Assembly: GCF_905220415.1 (NCBI RefSeq)
Contig: NC_059537.1
Coordinates: forward strand, 6,163,122-6,227,121
From: Colias croceus
Lineage: Eukaryota; Arthropoda; Insecta; Lepidoptera; Pieridae
DNA length: 64,000 nt
Reading direction: 5' to 3'
The notes under the pieces were generated by a model. That model made no database searches. It was not told the origin of the DNA and was given only the letters and a program-made list of their open reading frames with translations. Position numbers and translations under genes: made by a program. Positions 1-10,535 of the stretch are shown here, piece by piece (position 1 is the stretch's first letter; the number at the start of each line of letters is the position of its first letter).

Positions 1-677
1 TATTAAGTATTGTGAGCTGCAAAACGTCCTGTCGACGTAACAGCTGCGGCTGACTCATTGTTGAAAGTGAAAGTAGCACATGCTCGACCCTATTCGTTTG
101 AACCTTACCATCTATTCAATTAAGTAATTTTTGCAAGTCCTTTGTCGTTATGATATCATGGGAAAACAGAAATGAAAATATATTATATCCTACTTAAGAA
201 TTTGCAATTAGTGAGATTGGCTTACTCGTATATGAAATATGAAACTTAACTTATGTCAAATTCATAATAGAAATTTAAAAAATGGCATTAATAAAATCTA
301 TATTTAGATTAAAGGTGCATTGAATTGAACACGAGGAGAGTTAAATTTGCATTTAGATAGCACAGCATTTCTCTACAAATGTAACACAATATTCAGCTTC
401 TGGATTAATTACATTATAGAATGCGAGTTCTATATTTATCAGCGGCACTAAGATGTGTCTATGATAAGAAAATACCGTAGGTACTCCTGCGCATTTCCCG
501 TAGCGGAACTAGCTTACTTTCACTCTTGGAATAGGTTTTACGACAATTATTTACGCCTTAATGTGCCTTTTATAGAATGAGATGTATCCGGCTGATAGTC
601 GGTGGATTAAGTGAAATTAACTAATATTACATCTTATTGATCATTAAATAAATAGAAAAACAAATTATATTATAAAG
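1..677. other. AT-rich intergenic DNA, no feature recognised
   Basis: No open frame of note, repeat or RNA gene was recognised here. It lies downstream of the 3' end of the minus-strand proline-rich gene. Confidence 0.5.
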
Positions 678-683
678 TTTATT
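678..683 (-). promoter_or_regulatory. Poly(A) signal of the proline-rich secreted protein gene
   Basis: AATAAA on the minus strand, about 80 bases after the stop codon at 761. It is the natural 3' end signal for the two-exon gene. Confidence 0.55.
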
Positions 684-760
684 ACGATTATGAAATATTT
701 GTACCCAAAGTTTGTTTTAATTTCCAGTTCACAGATATCATATCCATTTATCATCTAACA

Positions 761-1594
761 TTAACCTTGCTTCACTGCTTGACTGTAACTGTAAGGTCGG
801 ATCGGACTTGCTTTTCCTTGGCTATCGTAGAAGTTAACGAGTTGCTTGACAGTTCCTGGACCAGGAGTTGTTATAGGTTTGGCAGCAGGGCTGGGATTGA
901 CGGGCTTGGGTTTAATTTGGTTGGGAGGGGGACCAGGAGCGGGTGTAGTCGGTATATGAGCTTGTTGAATACTGGGGGTCACTGGCTTTGCTGTTGTCGG
1001 GCTTGGGGCTGCGGGTTGTGGCGCTGGTACTACCGGTGCAGGTGAAGGGTTTTTCTGAGGAGACGGGGCACGGTTAATGTTAGGAGGCGGCGCACCTCCA
1101 GCTTCCATATTAATGAAGGCAATGTTCGCATTCTTGTCTATTGGCGCATACGTTTTACGACCTGAAAGATAAATGAAGGGAATTTTAATAGAAGTTAGTC
1201 TTAGATTGTTAGTTAGGTTAGGTTATTGGGTTTAATTATATTTAAATTAGATAAATTATACGGTATATCCACTCATTCTTTATAACGCTTAATCATTATT
1301 TCCTTATCTCTGTGTACACAATGTTACATAATCAATTAGTAAAACATACGTAAGAAGGTAATATTTTGAGAAGAAATCTTTTAAACAGTGAAAGAATCAA
1401 AAGAGTAGGTACACCTAATTTAAATATGGACGAATTTAAAACAAAAGTTGACATGGGATGCGAATTTTTCTAAACATTCAACTAATTTGCTGACTTAGAT
1501 TAAATCTTCGTATTTAAGAAAGTTGAAATTCAAGTGAATACTCACAGTGAACGTAACAAAAGGCTAGAAGCAAAACAAACGCGCACAGCTTCAT
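761..1594 (-). CDS. Small secreted proline-rich protein, two exons
   Basis: Exon 1 is 1546-1594 and exon 2 is 761-1161; GTGAGT donor and TTTCAG acceptor join them in phase 1, giving 149 aa. Exon 1 encodes a hydrophobic start (MKLCAFVLLLAFCYVHC) that reads as a signal peptide. The longest single-exon open frame starts only at an internal Met (1108), so the upstream exon is needed for a sensible start. After a short segment with charged residues, the mature protein is rich in Pro, Ala, Thr and Ser (PAPVVPAPQPAAP-like stretches, roughly residues 40-125) and ends in a less biased tail with Tyr and Lys. No catalytic domain is visible. The composition suggests an extracellular structural, mucin-like or immune peptide, but no family was recognised. 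A TATA-like stretch lies near 1640, about 45 bases before the ATG. Confidence 0.65.
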
Positions 1595-1638
1595 GTTTTC
1601 ACACCGTGGCTCACACGTACGTCTTGGCTGTGTATAAT

Positions 1639-1646
1639 CTTATATG
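1639..1646 (-). promoter_or_regulatory. Possible TATA box of the proline-rich gene
   Basis: On the minus strand the sequence reads CCATATAAG, about 45 bases upstream of the inferred start codon at 1594. Position and sequence fit a TATA box with a short 5' UTR; this is inference only. Confidence 0.35.
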
Positions 1647-1892
1647 GACTAATATTTAAGGAGTCACGATAAATGCTTTAGTCAAACGTATGATGCGTAT
1701 ATGTCGGGGCCGCGTCAGCCTTCTCCAATCACTGGTCAGATGTAAGCAGCGGCCACACGATTGACCTTTCACAGCCGCGACCTTATGATATCGTTATTCT
1801 TAGTAAACATTCAGATTAAGACTGTAGGTAGTTTTATATTAATTGTGCACTGTTGTTTTAATAACAAGTCAATGGTAATTTAATATATTCTA

Positions 1893-2857
1893 GGAGGTAG
1901 CAACGTTGACAAGTGAGCATTTTAGTATAGTTGGTTCTTTGATATGCTGTTCCTCTTGCTATTTCGGTTACAGTCCGGGCTGTCTGGCTGGCCGCAGTGG
2001 TTGCGTTTATTAGTGCGCATCTTATCTGCACAGGAAAATATCCTTAATTTAAAGTCATTTTTTAACGCATAATTTTTAATCTTTTGCCTTTAGATAGATC
2101 CATTAGACATACATTTTTTATTGCAAGACGTTTTTTTCGTTGTTAAATAGGTGCCAGACGCAATTTTTATTTCAAAATAATTAAAATATCATCGAAATAA
2201 GTGAAATTCCATCAACATGAGTCCCCGTGAAGGATAAGTAATCACTGTGTTACATATACTATATATAATATTCATTTTACTATTTACAATTTTTTGCAAC
2301 AATCTACCATGGTGCCTCCTTTTCCCAACGAACCTCAAATAGGACGTTAAATGTAAACTTGATAAAAACCAAATACATATCATCAAATTCATATTAATAC
2401 CCAAAAGTGTAATAAATATGAAAGCATCTATTAAAGATATTAGTTTACTAATTATTTAATATAAGTATTAAAAAAGGATAGTATAATATAAGAAATAAAG
2501 TTATTAGTTGCTTATTTTTTAAGCGGACTCATGTTGATGTAATTTCACTTATTTCGATGACATTTTAATTATTTTAAATAAAAAATTGCGTATGGCACCC
2601 ATTTAACAACGAATAAAACGTCTTGCAATAAAAAAAATATGTCTGATGGATCTATCTAAAGGCAAAAGATTAAAAATTACGCGTTAAAAAATGACTAAAG
2701 TTAAGTATATCTTCCTGTGCAGATAAGATGCGCACTAATAAACGCAACCACTACCGCCAGCCAGACAGCCCGGACTGTAACCGAAATAGCAAGAGAAACA
2801 GCATATCAAAAACCCAACTATACTAAAATGACTTTTTTTAAAACGTTGGTAGCTCCC
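1893..2857. mobile_element. Foldback-type DNA element with long inverted arms
   Basis: The left arm (1893-2226) is repeated in inverted orientation at 2525-2857 with few mismatches, separated by about 300 bases of AT-rich DNA. The arms begin GGAGGTAGCAACGTT and, on the other strand, GGGAGCTACCAACGTT. No transposase is encoded; the short open frames here are arm sequence. No convincing target duplication was found, so the superfamily is unknown. Confidence 0.75.
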
Positions 2858-4046
2858 GTACCAATAATGGTCAAGTAATTGGATATTTATAATTAGGTTT
2901 TTAAAGTCGTTTTTCCTCACCACTTATTTTTCGTGCCTAATTAAAAACAAACATAATATATACAAATTTACATTATCTAGTTTCATTTTATTTTAAAAAT
3001 AAAGGAATGTTTCCTTTCAGCAAAATATGCAATCTCCAGTAGGTATTTCAAATACCTGCTGTCCCTCCAGCGGCTCCAGCGCCCGTGGAAAATGTCCACC
3101 CTGTATATCATATGTATCTGTATATTTATATTTTAATTATTATCGTTAAAGGAATAGGTAGAAGCGTAACAATAATTATTCACGAGCTGAAATTTCAGCA
3201 TTAATGTTAATTATGTTTATGATACGGCTAACGCATGTTATTGCCATTTTTAGAATGGTTGTTTTTCCACAATAATTATCGTTTAATAACCAACGACGTA
3301 CCTATACAAAACATTCCAAGCAAATTGATCATAATGACACGCGTTTAGTTTATAAATCTTGGTTAGTATAAGTTAAAGCGAGATAAGCAGATAATCTTCT
3401 ACATCCTCATATGCAAATAAATGGTAATAAAGCGATGTGTATCAAATAACGAGTACTGACATTATGCAGGAGTTTACGCGTGCTAATATGAATGTGGAGC
3501 AGAGTGTGAAATGATAGTCTCCTTAATTATTGATTAAAAGAAAGAAAGATATAACATTTATTGCCACATAATAACAAAAATTGGAAAATCCAAAAGTGCA
3601 CGCCTCATAATCTCATCCTTTACAATAAAATTGATTATTTATAAAGGTGTATAATATAATATAAGTATGTAGATACACTTGTTCTCATGTGCCAATGCTC
3701 TTGTACTGTCTCAAAATAGTTGGAAAAGTAAAGAAAGCGGTACCGTAATAATTGAGCTATTTTTCTTGTGGCCCCACCTAGATGTGAAACTGCGCCGGTT
3801 TAAGGGACTGACTACCAACTTATTTTTTTAAACCTTGGCTTATAGTATAAAGAATCGAGTTTATAATGGTGAATTTTGAGTACACTATAAATATAAAAAA
3901 AAGTCGATATTTTTTTTGTTTATTTAATAACATTTAAACCACATCGAATCAGACCCTGAAAAATGAAAGGGTTCTATTCCTGAGCATACTCAAGCGTAAG
4001 AGAAAAAAAAAGACTCGATTAGTAAAGTATTTCGGTCGCTATCGTG
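2858..4046. other. AT-rich intergenic DNA
   Basis: No gene was recognised. A purine-rich patch near 3535-3580 followed by a poly(T)-like run resembles the 3' end of an old retroposon. Confidence 0.4.
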
Positions 4047-4313
4047 TTAACAAGAAAATCCTCCGCACATACAGACACACGGACGTCCAAGACAGAACTT
4101 TTTAAACTGTTTATTAACTAGTTTAAATAACAAAAATGACATCAAAAATATCATGAATGTTAAAAATAGTGTTTTTTCTTAATATGTGTGTATGTATTAT
4201 CTTACAAGTGCAATGTATGATACATAAAGACATTTTAAGTTTGAAAAATCAGATGTTTTGCGCGAAGTGACAGTAGTACCCACCTCAACGCTTCGCTTAT
4301 GAGGCGTGCAATA
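4047..4313 (+). repeat. Interspersed repeat, copy 1 of 2
   Basis: This 267-base stretch recurs in the same orientation at 13004-13275 with a few substitutions and small indels. It ends in a small hairpin (CCTCA...TGAGG) around 4283-4304. No coding potential was seen; it is a non-autonomous element of unknown class. Confidence 0.75.
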
Positions 4314-4569
4314 CTTGCTCTGTGGTATCAACCGATCAAAAAGAGTTCTAATCACAGATGGGGGCATGGAGGGCAGCTTGTATATTACACTGTGGCTGTC
4401 ACGGCTGACCCAAGGCTGAGTCAACTGATGACAAAAAGATACACCTGGCATTTTATAAGTATTTTTTACGTACTTAGCGTATGCAAAGCTAAAACCTATA
4501 CAGAGTGTGAGTGGGACAGTCTTAAAAATAATTTAAAAGAGATACATCATTTAAAGAGACACACCTAAA

Positions 4570-5240
4570 ACCACAAAAATGACACCCATGACGAAAATAT
4601 TTCAAATTTTTCGTCGGCGCCATCTTGGATTTTAGTTTTGACCTCATATTGGTTAATAGATACCCCAATAACCATGAAAATGACACCCATGACGAAAATA
4701 TGTAAAATTTTCGTCGGCGCCATCTTGGATTTTAATTTTGACCTCATATTGTTTAATAGCTACTCCAAAAACCATGAAAATGACACCCATGACGAAAAGA
4801 TGTAAAATTTTCGTCGGCGCCATTTTGGATTTCAGTTTTGACCTCATATTCGTTAATAGCTACCCCAAAAACCATGAAAATGACACCCATGACGAAAAGA
4901 TGTAAAAGTTTCGTCGGCGCCATTTTGGATTATAATGTTGACCTCATATTCGTTAATAGATACCCCAATAACCATGAAAATGACACCCATGACGAAAATA
5001 TGTAAAATTTTCGTCGGCGCCATCTTGGATTTTAATTTTGACCTCATATTGTTTAATAGCTACCCCAAAAACCATGAAAATGACACCCATGACGAAAAGA
5101 TGTAAATTTTTCGTCGGCGCCATCTTGGATTTTAGTTTTGACCTCATATTCGTTAATAGCTGCCCCAAAAACCATGAAAATGACACCCATGACGAAAAGA
5201 TGTAAAATTTTCGTCGGCGCCATTTTGGATTTAAGTTTTG
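4570..5240. repeat. Tandem array, seven 100-bp units
   Basis: The phrase ATGACACCCATGACGAAAA returns every 100 bases (anchors near 4571, 4671, 4771, 4871, 4971, 5071, 5171); the last unit is partial. Each unit carries an inverted repeat, GACGAAAAT...ATTTTCGTC or a one-base variant, with a loop of about 7 bases. Since 100 is not a multiple of 3, the overlapping minus-strand frames here are repeat artefacts, not genes. Confidence 0.9.
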
Positions 5241-6013
5241 TCAAATTGCTTTATCGGTAAATTAAGGAAAGCTGGCATGTTCACAGTACTCACACTTATG
5301 CAATTTCACTTACAGTATGTTCAAAAATAAATGCGACTCTAGTTTCATTTTAGACTTGAATTGTATAATGGGTGCGTTGTAGATAAATATATGCAAATAT
5401 AATTATGAAAGCTCTCATAATTTACCTGTAAAATTATAATTTAAAAGTAAATCAATTGATGAACTTAATTATTTATTCTAAAAATAATCAATTGGATAAA
5501 AGTATTAATAATCATTCAATTATCAAATAATAATTAAATTTCAGGTCATAAAAACAATATAAATAACACGTGCGCTCACTCCCAAGTCCCAACACACGGA
5601 TGGTTGTTTTGATAATGATTTAAATAACGGACGTCTTCTGCAGTTGCGGAGCAGTCTTGTCCTGACTTTGGTCGAGTAAAAATATCTAAGAAATATTATT
5701 GTAGCGACACCTCGCTCTGAATCGCGCAAGCGAAATGTTTCGCTACAGAGCTATATATACAACTTTCCGACATCATCCATCTCGGGTGGTTAGGGCTTTT
5801 CAGGAATTCGTTGGTTCTTTGTTCTTGGTCGTTTAGTCTCGTTCTTAGCGTTCTGCTCGCTGATCAATAATTAATTAATTAATTGATTAATTAAAATCAA
5901 TTAAGTAATTGAATAATTTGAATTTGATAATTCATAAATAACTTGTTTATTTCAGAATTCAGAGTTATTAAATTTTTATTGCGGCCAGATGTAAATAAAT
6001 ACATCCTGCAATC
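5241..6013. other. AT-rich DNA, probably including the 5' UTR of the jockey-type LINE
   Basis: The left part is AT-rich with TTAATTAA-like runs. From about 5720 the sequence resembles an untranslated leader, with a TATATATA stretch near 5751, leading to the ATG at 6014. The exact 5' end of the LINE could not be fixed because no target duplication was found. Confidence 0.4.
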
Positions 6014-7882
6014 ATGCCGCCGCCGAGCGTGCCGCCGCTGCCGCAGCGACGCGCGACTCGTCCGCGCGCACTGGGCCGCAGGGTCTATAGTCGGTCGGTT
6101 GCCGCACTTGAAATGGGCCTGGACGCCATTGCCGCTTCCGGCCAGGCCGCAATTGTGGCCCGCTCAACGGCAACTGGCCGGCGTCCTGTGTTGGTGTCGG
6201 AACCTCAGTCAGGAGCCGGCGATGAATCATTCCTGGCGAGTCCACTGACGTTATCGCCGGCCCAATCCACCGAATCCGTATCCTCAATTACTCGCTCACT
6301 CACACCGAGTCGTCAACAGGCCCCGGCTAGCGCCGCTACACTAACGCCGGGCACTTTGAAGCGCGCCGCACAGGCACCACTGCCACGTACTCCGCGCTTC
6401 CCAGCCCCCTTACCGGGTATTCCTGTGGGACGCTTTCCCTCCCCTCCCCATAAAGTAGGAGAGAAAACTCTCACAGCGTCCCCGCCTCCTCCTCTGAACA
6501 TGCCGACGATGTCATCGGGCTCTCCCATGGAGATCGGGACAACCGGCCCGACATACGCGAGCATGGCCGCGTCCCAAAAATCCCCAGCGCTCTCACCCTT
6601 CACATGCTCCGCCGCCGCTGCGCCCGCCGCGACTAACGCTAACATTAATACGACTGCGACCGTCACTGCAGCATCTGCCTCCACCTCTGCTGCTGCCGGC
6701 GCCACGAGCGCCGCGCCGCCGACCAAACAGCCCAACCGCTATCCCCCGCTTATAGTGGAGACGCTGCCCGACTGGCCCACCCACTTTAGAGAGTTAAAGA
6801 AGGTCCTCGGGCACACCCCAAACGGACGTCCATTTGGCAAGGGCGTCCGTTTCATACCAAAGACGGACCAGGAGTTCCGACTCATCCAGCGCTATCTTAC
6901 GCAGCTGGAGAGCAATACCGGAATCTCCTGGTTTTGCTACTCGCTGCCCGCTGAAAGAAGCGTAAAAGTAGCAATCCGCGGCCTGCCGGCTAACACAGAA
7001 CCGGCACTAGTAGAGACAGAGCTGCGAGAGCTCGGGTTCATCCCAGAGCACGTGCGCGCAATTCCCGCTCGTCCAGGTAGGCCGGGCTGTTTGATGTTCG
7101 CGCAATTGCAGCGGACACCGGATCTCATCCCAGGCATTTATGAGGTGAGCGAACTGCTCTGTATGCCTGGGATCACTATTGAGGCCTGGCGTGGCAGAAA
7201 GGGACCTGCGCAATGCCATCGCTGCCAGCAATTTAGGCACTCCTCCCAAAACTGCCACCGGCCAATAGCCTGTGTGCGGTGCGGTGAGAACCACCCGGCG
7301 AAGGAGTGTCAACGTCCGCGCGAGGAACCACCAACGTGCGCCAATTGTGGCGGCGCCCACACGGCTAATAATGCGAATTGTCCCATCTTCCGCAAGGAGA
7401 CGCGCAACCGCCGAGCAGGCACCGTCGCACGCACCGCCACAAATGCCCGTGCGCCCGCAACAGAAGCCGATGCACCTGGCTCGCTCATGGCTGCCGCCAA
7501 CCAGCCAGGGCTGACAGGAAAGCGCCGCCGTAAACGTGGCAAACGCACACAAAAGCGACCACCAGCTGCACAGCCTTCCGCGCCACTTACTGCAGCGCCA
7601 GTCACTGCACTGCTTAGTGTACCGCCTGCAGCATCCACCTCTAGGCCACGCTCCGCGCCGCCCACCGCGCCGCAACCTACCCAGCGTAGCAAAACGTCCA
7701 AGCCCACCGTGGTCGCCGCCCCCGTACGGGGGACGAAGGCGAAGCGTGTGATGCCACTGGACCCCCGATTAACCAAAGTAATCAGTACCCTTAATCAGGT
7801 GCTGATAGCCATCCAAGAGCAGCGTGACCCAGTACCGCTGATCTTGGGCTGTATCGCGGAGCTTTGTGCCTCTTATGGCTGA
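6014..7882 (+). CDS. LINE ORF1: Gag-like nucleic-acid-binding protein (622 aa)
   Basis: This is the RNA-binding ORF1 protein of the LINE, expected to coat the element RNA in a ribonucleoprotein. The first 240 residues are low-complexity and rich in Ala, Pro, Ser and Thr. Residues about 245-395 form a folded part resembling the region before the zinc knuckles in arthropod LINE ORF1 proteins (PRE_C2HC type). Three CCHC-type knuckles follow at about 401-414 (CHRCQQFRHSSQNC), 420-432 and 442-456. The C-terminal third is basic and Ala/Pro-rich. The ATG at 6014 is the first Met of the frame. The stop overlaps the ORF2 start by 8 bases, which suggests coupled termination and re-initiation. Confidence 0.88.
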   Translation: MPPPSVPPLPQRRATRPRALGRRVYSRSVAALEMGLDAIAASGQAAIVARSTATGRRPVLVSEPQSGAGDESFLASPLTLSPAQSTESVSSITRSLTPSRQQAPASAATLTPGTLKRAAQAPLPRTPRFPAPLPGIPVGRFPSPPHKVGEKTLTASPPPPLNMPTMSSGSPMEIGTTGPTYASMAASQKSPALSPFTCSAAAAPAATNANINTTATVTAASASTSAAAGATSAAPPTKQPNRYPPLIVETLPDWPTHFRELKKVLGHTPNGRPFGKGVRFIPKTDQEFRLIQRYLTQLESNTGISWFCYSLPAERSVKVAIRGLPANTEPALVETELRELGFIPEHVRAIPARPGRPGCLMFAQLQRTPDLIPGIYEVSELLCMPGITIEAWRGRKGPAQCHRCQQFRHSSQNCHRPIACVRCGENHPAKECQRPREEPPTCANCGGAHTANNANCPIFRKETRNRRAGTVARTATNARAPATEADAPGSLMAAANQPGLTGKRRRKRGKRTQKRPPAAQPSAPLTAAPVTALLSVPPAASTSRPRSAPPTAPQPTQRSKTSKPTVVAAPVRGTKAKRVMPLDPRLTKVISTLNQVLIAIQEQRDPVPLILGCIAELCASYG

Positions 7883-10535
7883 GCTCCGTATCGCTTTTTG
7901 GAATGCCGACGGGCTCTCAGCTCAAAAAGCCCGTCTCTTTAAAACATTGCTCTCCCAGCGTCAGGTGGACATCGGCCTGGTTAACGAGACACACCTCAGA
8001 CCAGCAGACAAGTTGAAGGTTTCCGGATACTTTGTCTACCGGGAGGACCACACCTCACCGATCGGGACTGCTTACAGGGGATTAGCAGTCCTGGTCCGTC
8101 GGAACCTCATCCACCAACTGCTGCCAGTACCTCAGTTGCAGTCGTCGTACGCCCTCGGCGTAGAAATCTGCATAGACCGCCAGCCCATCCGTGTGTTCGC
8201 TTTTTACAAGCCGCCACAAAATCGACTAGCAGTGGCTGATGTCCGAACCTTGCTGGACTCGCCACTGCCCACGATCCTCGCTGGCGACTTCAACGCGAAA
8301 CACACGGCGTGGAACTCAAACACCGTGAGCCCGGACGGTAGACGCCTACTGGACGATGCAGACCGCCACGGTTACGAAGTGCTAGGACCAGAGGTCCCAA
8401 CGCACTACCCGTACTGTGCAGCCCACACTCCGGACGTCATCGACATAGCAGTAGCTCGCGGCCTCGTTGCCGCACCGTCACTTGACGTCCTGGATGACCA
8501 CCTCATTTCCGACCACCAAGCCGTCCTCCTGACGCTGACAATGACTCCATTGACGACATCGCTGCCTTCTCCGAAACATCGCCAGGACTGGAGAATCTTC
8601 GCCGAACACATGGCTGAACATTCTCCGTCCTTTAGAGTCGAGAGCCCTGCAGACGTCGACCGACTCGCCACGGACTTCAGCGCAGTCTTGTCCAATGCGC
8701 TTCGCGAGTCCAGACTCGACGCTGCATCCACTCGCAAGAAACCCCAGCTCCCTGCCTACATATTAGCGATGTTAGAGGAGAAGAGGAAGCTGCGTAGACT
8801 ATGGCAAAACCTGCGATGCCCGGCCATGAAGACGCGGCTGAACGCCCTGGCAGCCAAGATATCAGACGCACTGGAAACGGTAGCAGTCGAATCTTGGCAC
8901 ACCGCCATCGAGCGAGCCGGCGATGACTGGTCCGGCATGCACCGCCTTTGCCGCCAGCTCTCCAGGAAGCCCTCTCCGATTAGACCCCTCATGGCCGGTG
9001 ACGGAACCCCACGTTACCGCGCCGAGGATCGAGCGGAGATTTTCGCAGACTTCCTGGAGAAGCAGTTTACGCCTAATCCGACTGCGAATGTGCAGCACGT
9101 AGAGACCATCAAGCGACATGTGATGGACTACTTAGAATTGCCGATACCGCCGACAGAAGATCTCGTCGTGTTCTCCCCTGGTCGAGTCCAAAGGATGATT
9201 CGACGAACTAAACTGCGCAAAGCCCCCGGTCCCGACCGAGTCACCAACGAAGCGCTGCGTCACCTACCCCCGCGAGCCATCGCGACGCTGACGCGGCTCT
9301 TCAATGGAATCCTCCGTACCGGGCACTTTCCATCCCCGTGGAAGCTCGGCCGAGTCATCCTGATTCCCAAGCAAGGCAAGAACATCATGCTGCCTGAGAG
9401 CTATCGCCCCATCACTCTTCTGTCGTCTACCTCGAAAGTCTTCGAGAAGCTACTGCTGCTGCACATTACGCCTCACCTTCAGCCACGCGACGAACAGTTC
9501 GGTTTCCGTGCCGAACACTCCACCACTTTACAAGTGACGAGAGTACTGCACCACCTCGCTACCGCCTACAACAAGCGAGAACAGTCAGTCGCAGTATTTC
9601 TCGATATGGAGAAAGCGTTCGATCGCGTCTGGCACACCGGACTCATCTACAAGCTGTCCACGTCTACTACTCCGCGTCGAGTAGTTAAGACTGTGGCCAC
9701 CTTCCTGCAAGACAGACGTTTTCAAGTGGCGGTTGAAAATGCTCTGTCCACAGAGCGCCCCATCCGAGCCGGTGTGCCCCAGGGAAGCTGCCTGTCGCCC
9801 GTCTGCTATAGCAGATACACGGACGACATTCCAGTCGCTGGCGGAGCCATCCTAGCGTTGTATGCCGACGACGCTGCGTTTATAACCACCTCGCTGAACG
9901 CCAAGCATGCATCGGTAAAGATGCAGCGAGCACTGGATGCACTTCCCTCATGGCTGGAGGACTGGAGACTCAAGGTCAACGTGGGGAAAACTCAGGCGAT
10001 TTCCATCGGACGGGCGCGCCTTCTGCCACCCCCGGTGTCTCTCATGGGCGAGAACGTCGAATGGTCACCGACGGCCAAGTACCTTGGTGTGACCATTGAC
10101 AAGACACTCTCGATGCGGCCCCATGTGAAGAACGTGGTTGCCCAGACGCGCGCCGTGCGGAACATACTCCGCCCCATGCTGGCGTCTCACCTGCCTCTCC
10201 GTACGAAGCTGTGCATTTACAAGGCCTATGTTCGCACGCGACTCACCTATGCGGCCCCTGCGTGGTTCGCGCTGACCAGCGAGACGGACCGCAAGTCGCT
10301 GCGAGCGCAGCAGTCGCTAGCGCTCCGCACCATCTCCGGAGCACCACGCTTCGTACGGAATCAGGTCATCTCCAGGGACCTGCGCATGGAGAGCCTGGAC
10401 GACTTCGTTCGTCGCCTGAGTTCCTCTATGTTCGCGCGCGCCGACGGAGCGCGATCCCAGCATCTGCAGGGCATCGCGCCATACCATCGGAGACCGCCGG
10501 ACATAAGAGGCCTACCACGTGACCTAGTCTCCTAG
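7875..10535 (+). CDS. LINE ORF2: APE endonuclease and reverse transcriptase (jockey clade, about 886 aa)
   Basis: This enzyme nicks target DNA and reverse transcribes the element RNA at the nick. The APE-type endonuclease covers about residues 1-230, with NETHLRP, LAGDFNAKHTAWN and the SDHQAV box near 215. The reverse transcriptase follows, with KAPGPDRVTNEAL (about 450), FLDMEKAFDRVW (about 575), AGVPQGSCLSP (about 635) and the catalytic YADDAAFI (about 663). No RNase H is present and the length is close to Drosophila jockey, so jockey clade is the best fit. The first ATG is at 7875, inside the ORF1 stop (ATGGCTGA); the frame is open from 7866 but begins there with GTG. All key acidic residues are present. 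Confidence 0.9.
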   Translation: MAELRIAFWNADGLSAQKARLFKTLLSQRQVDIGLVNETHLRPADKLKVSGYFVYREDHTSPIGTAYRGLAVLVRRNLIHQLLPVPQLQSSYALGVEICIDRQPIRVFAFYKPPQNRLAVADVRTLLDSPLPTILAGDFNAKHTAWNSNTVSPDGRRLLDDADRHGYEVLGPEVPTHYPYCAAHTPDVIDIAVARGLVAAPSLDVLDDHLISDHQAVLLTLTMTPLTTSLPSPKHRQDWRIFAEHMAEHSPSFRVESPADVDRLATDFSAVLSNALRESRLDAASTRKKPQLPAYILAMLEEKRKLRRLWQNLRCPAMKTRLNALAAKISDALETVAVESWHTAIERAGDDWSGMHRLCRQLSRKPSPIRPLMAGDGTPRYRAEDRAEIFADFLEKQFTPNPTANVQHVETIKRHVMDYLELPIPPTEDLVVFSPGRVQRMIRRTKLRKAPGPDRVTNEALRHLPPRAIATLTRLFNGILRTGHFPSPWKLGRVILIPKQGKNIMLPESYRPITLLSSTSKVFEKLLLLHITPHLQPRDEQFGFRAEHSTTLQVTRVLHHLATAYNKREQSVAVFLDMEKAFDRVWHTGLIYKLSTSTTPRRVVKTVATFLQDRRFQVAVENALSTERPIRAGVPQGSCLSPVCYSRYTDDIPVAGGAILALYADDAAFITTSLNAKHASVKMQRALDALPSWLEDWRLKVNVGKTQAISIGRARLLPPPVSLMGENVEWSPTAKYLGVTIDKTLSMRPHVKNVVAQTRAVRNILRPMLASHLPLRTKLCIYKAYVRTRLTYAAPAWFALTSETDRKSLRAQQSLALRTISGAPRFVRNQVISRDLRMESLDDFVRRLSSSMFARADGARSQHLQGIAPYHRRPPDIRGLPRDLVS

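Noticed and set aside
3040..3110. GC-richer stretch as a coding exon
   Set aside because: No consistent frame with splice sites and no recognised motif.
4565..5244. Several overlapping minus-strand ORFs with MRSKLKSKMAPTK starts
   Set aside because: They are the same 100-bp repeat read in shifting frames; the unit length is not a multiple of three and no start or context supports a gene.
6012..7776. Long frames on the minus strand and in other plus frames across LINE ORF1
   Set aside because: Shadow frames of a GC-rich coding region; Ala/Gly/Arg-rich with no motif, whereas ORF1 has zinc knuckles.
8405..9119. Minus-strand frames within LINE ORF2
   Set aside because: Shadows of the endonuclease/reverse transcriptase frame.
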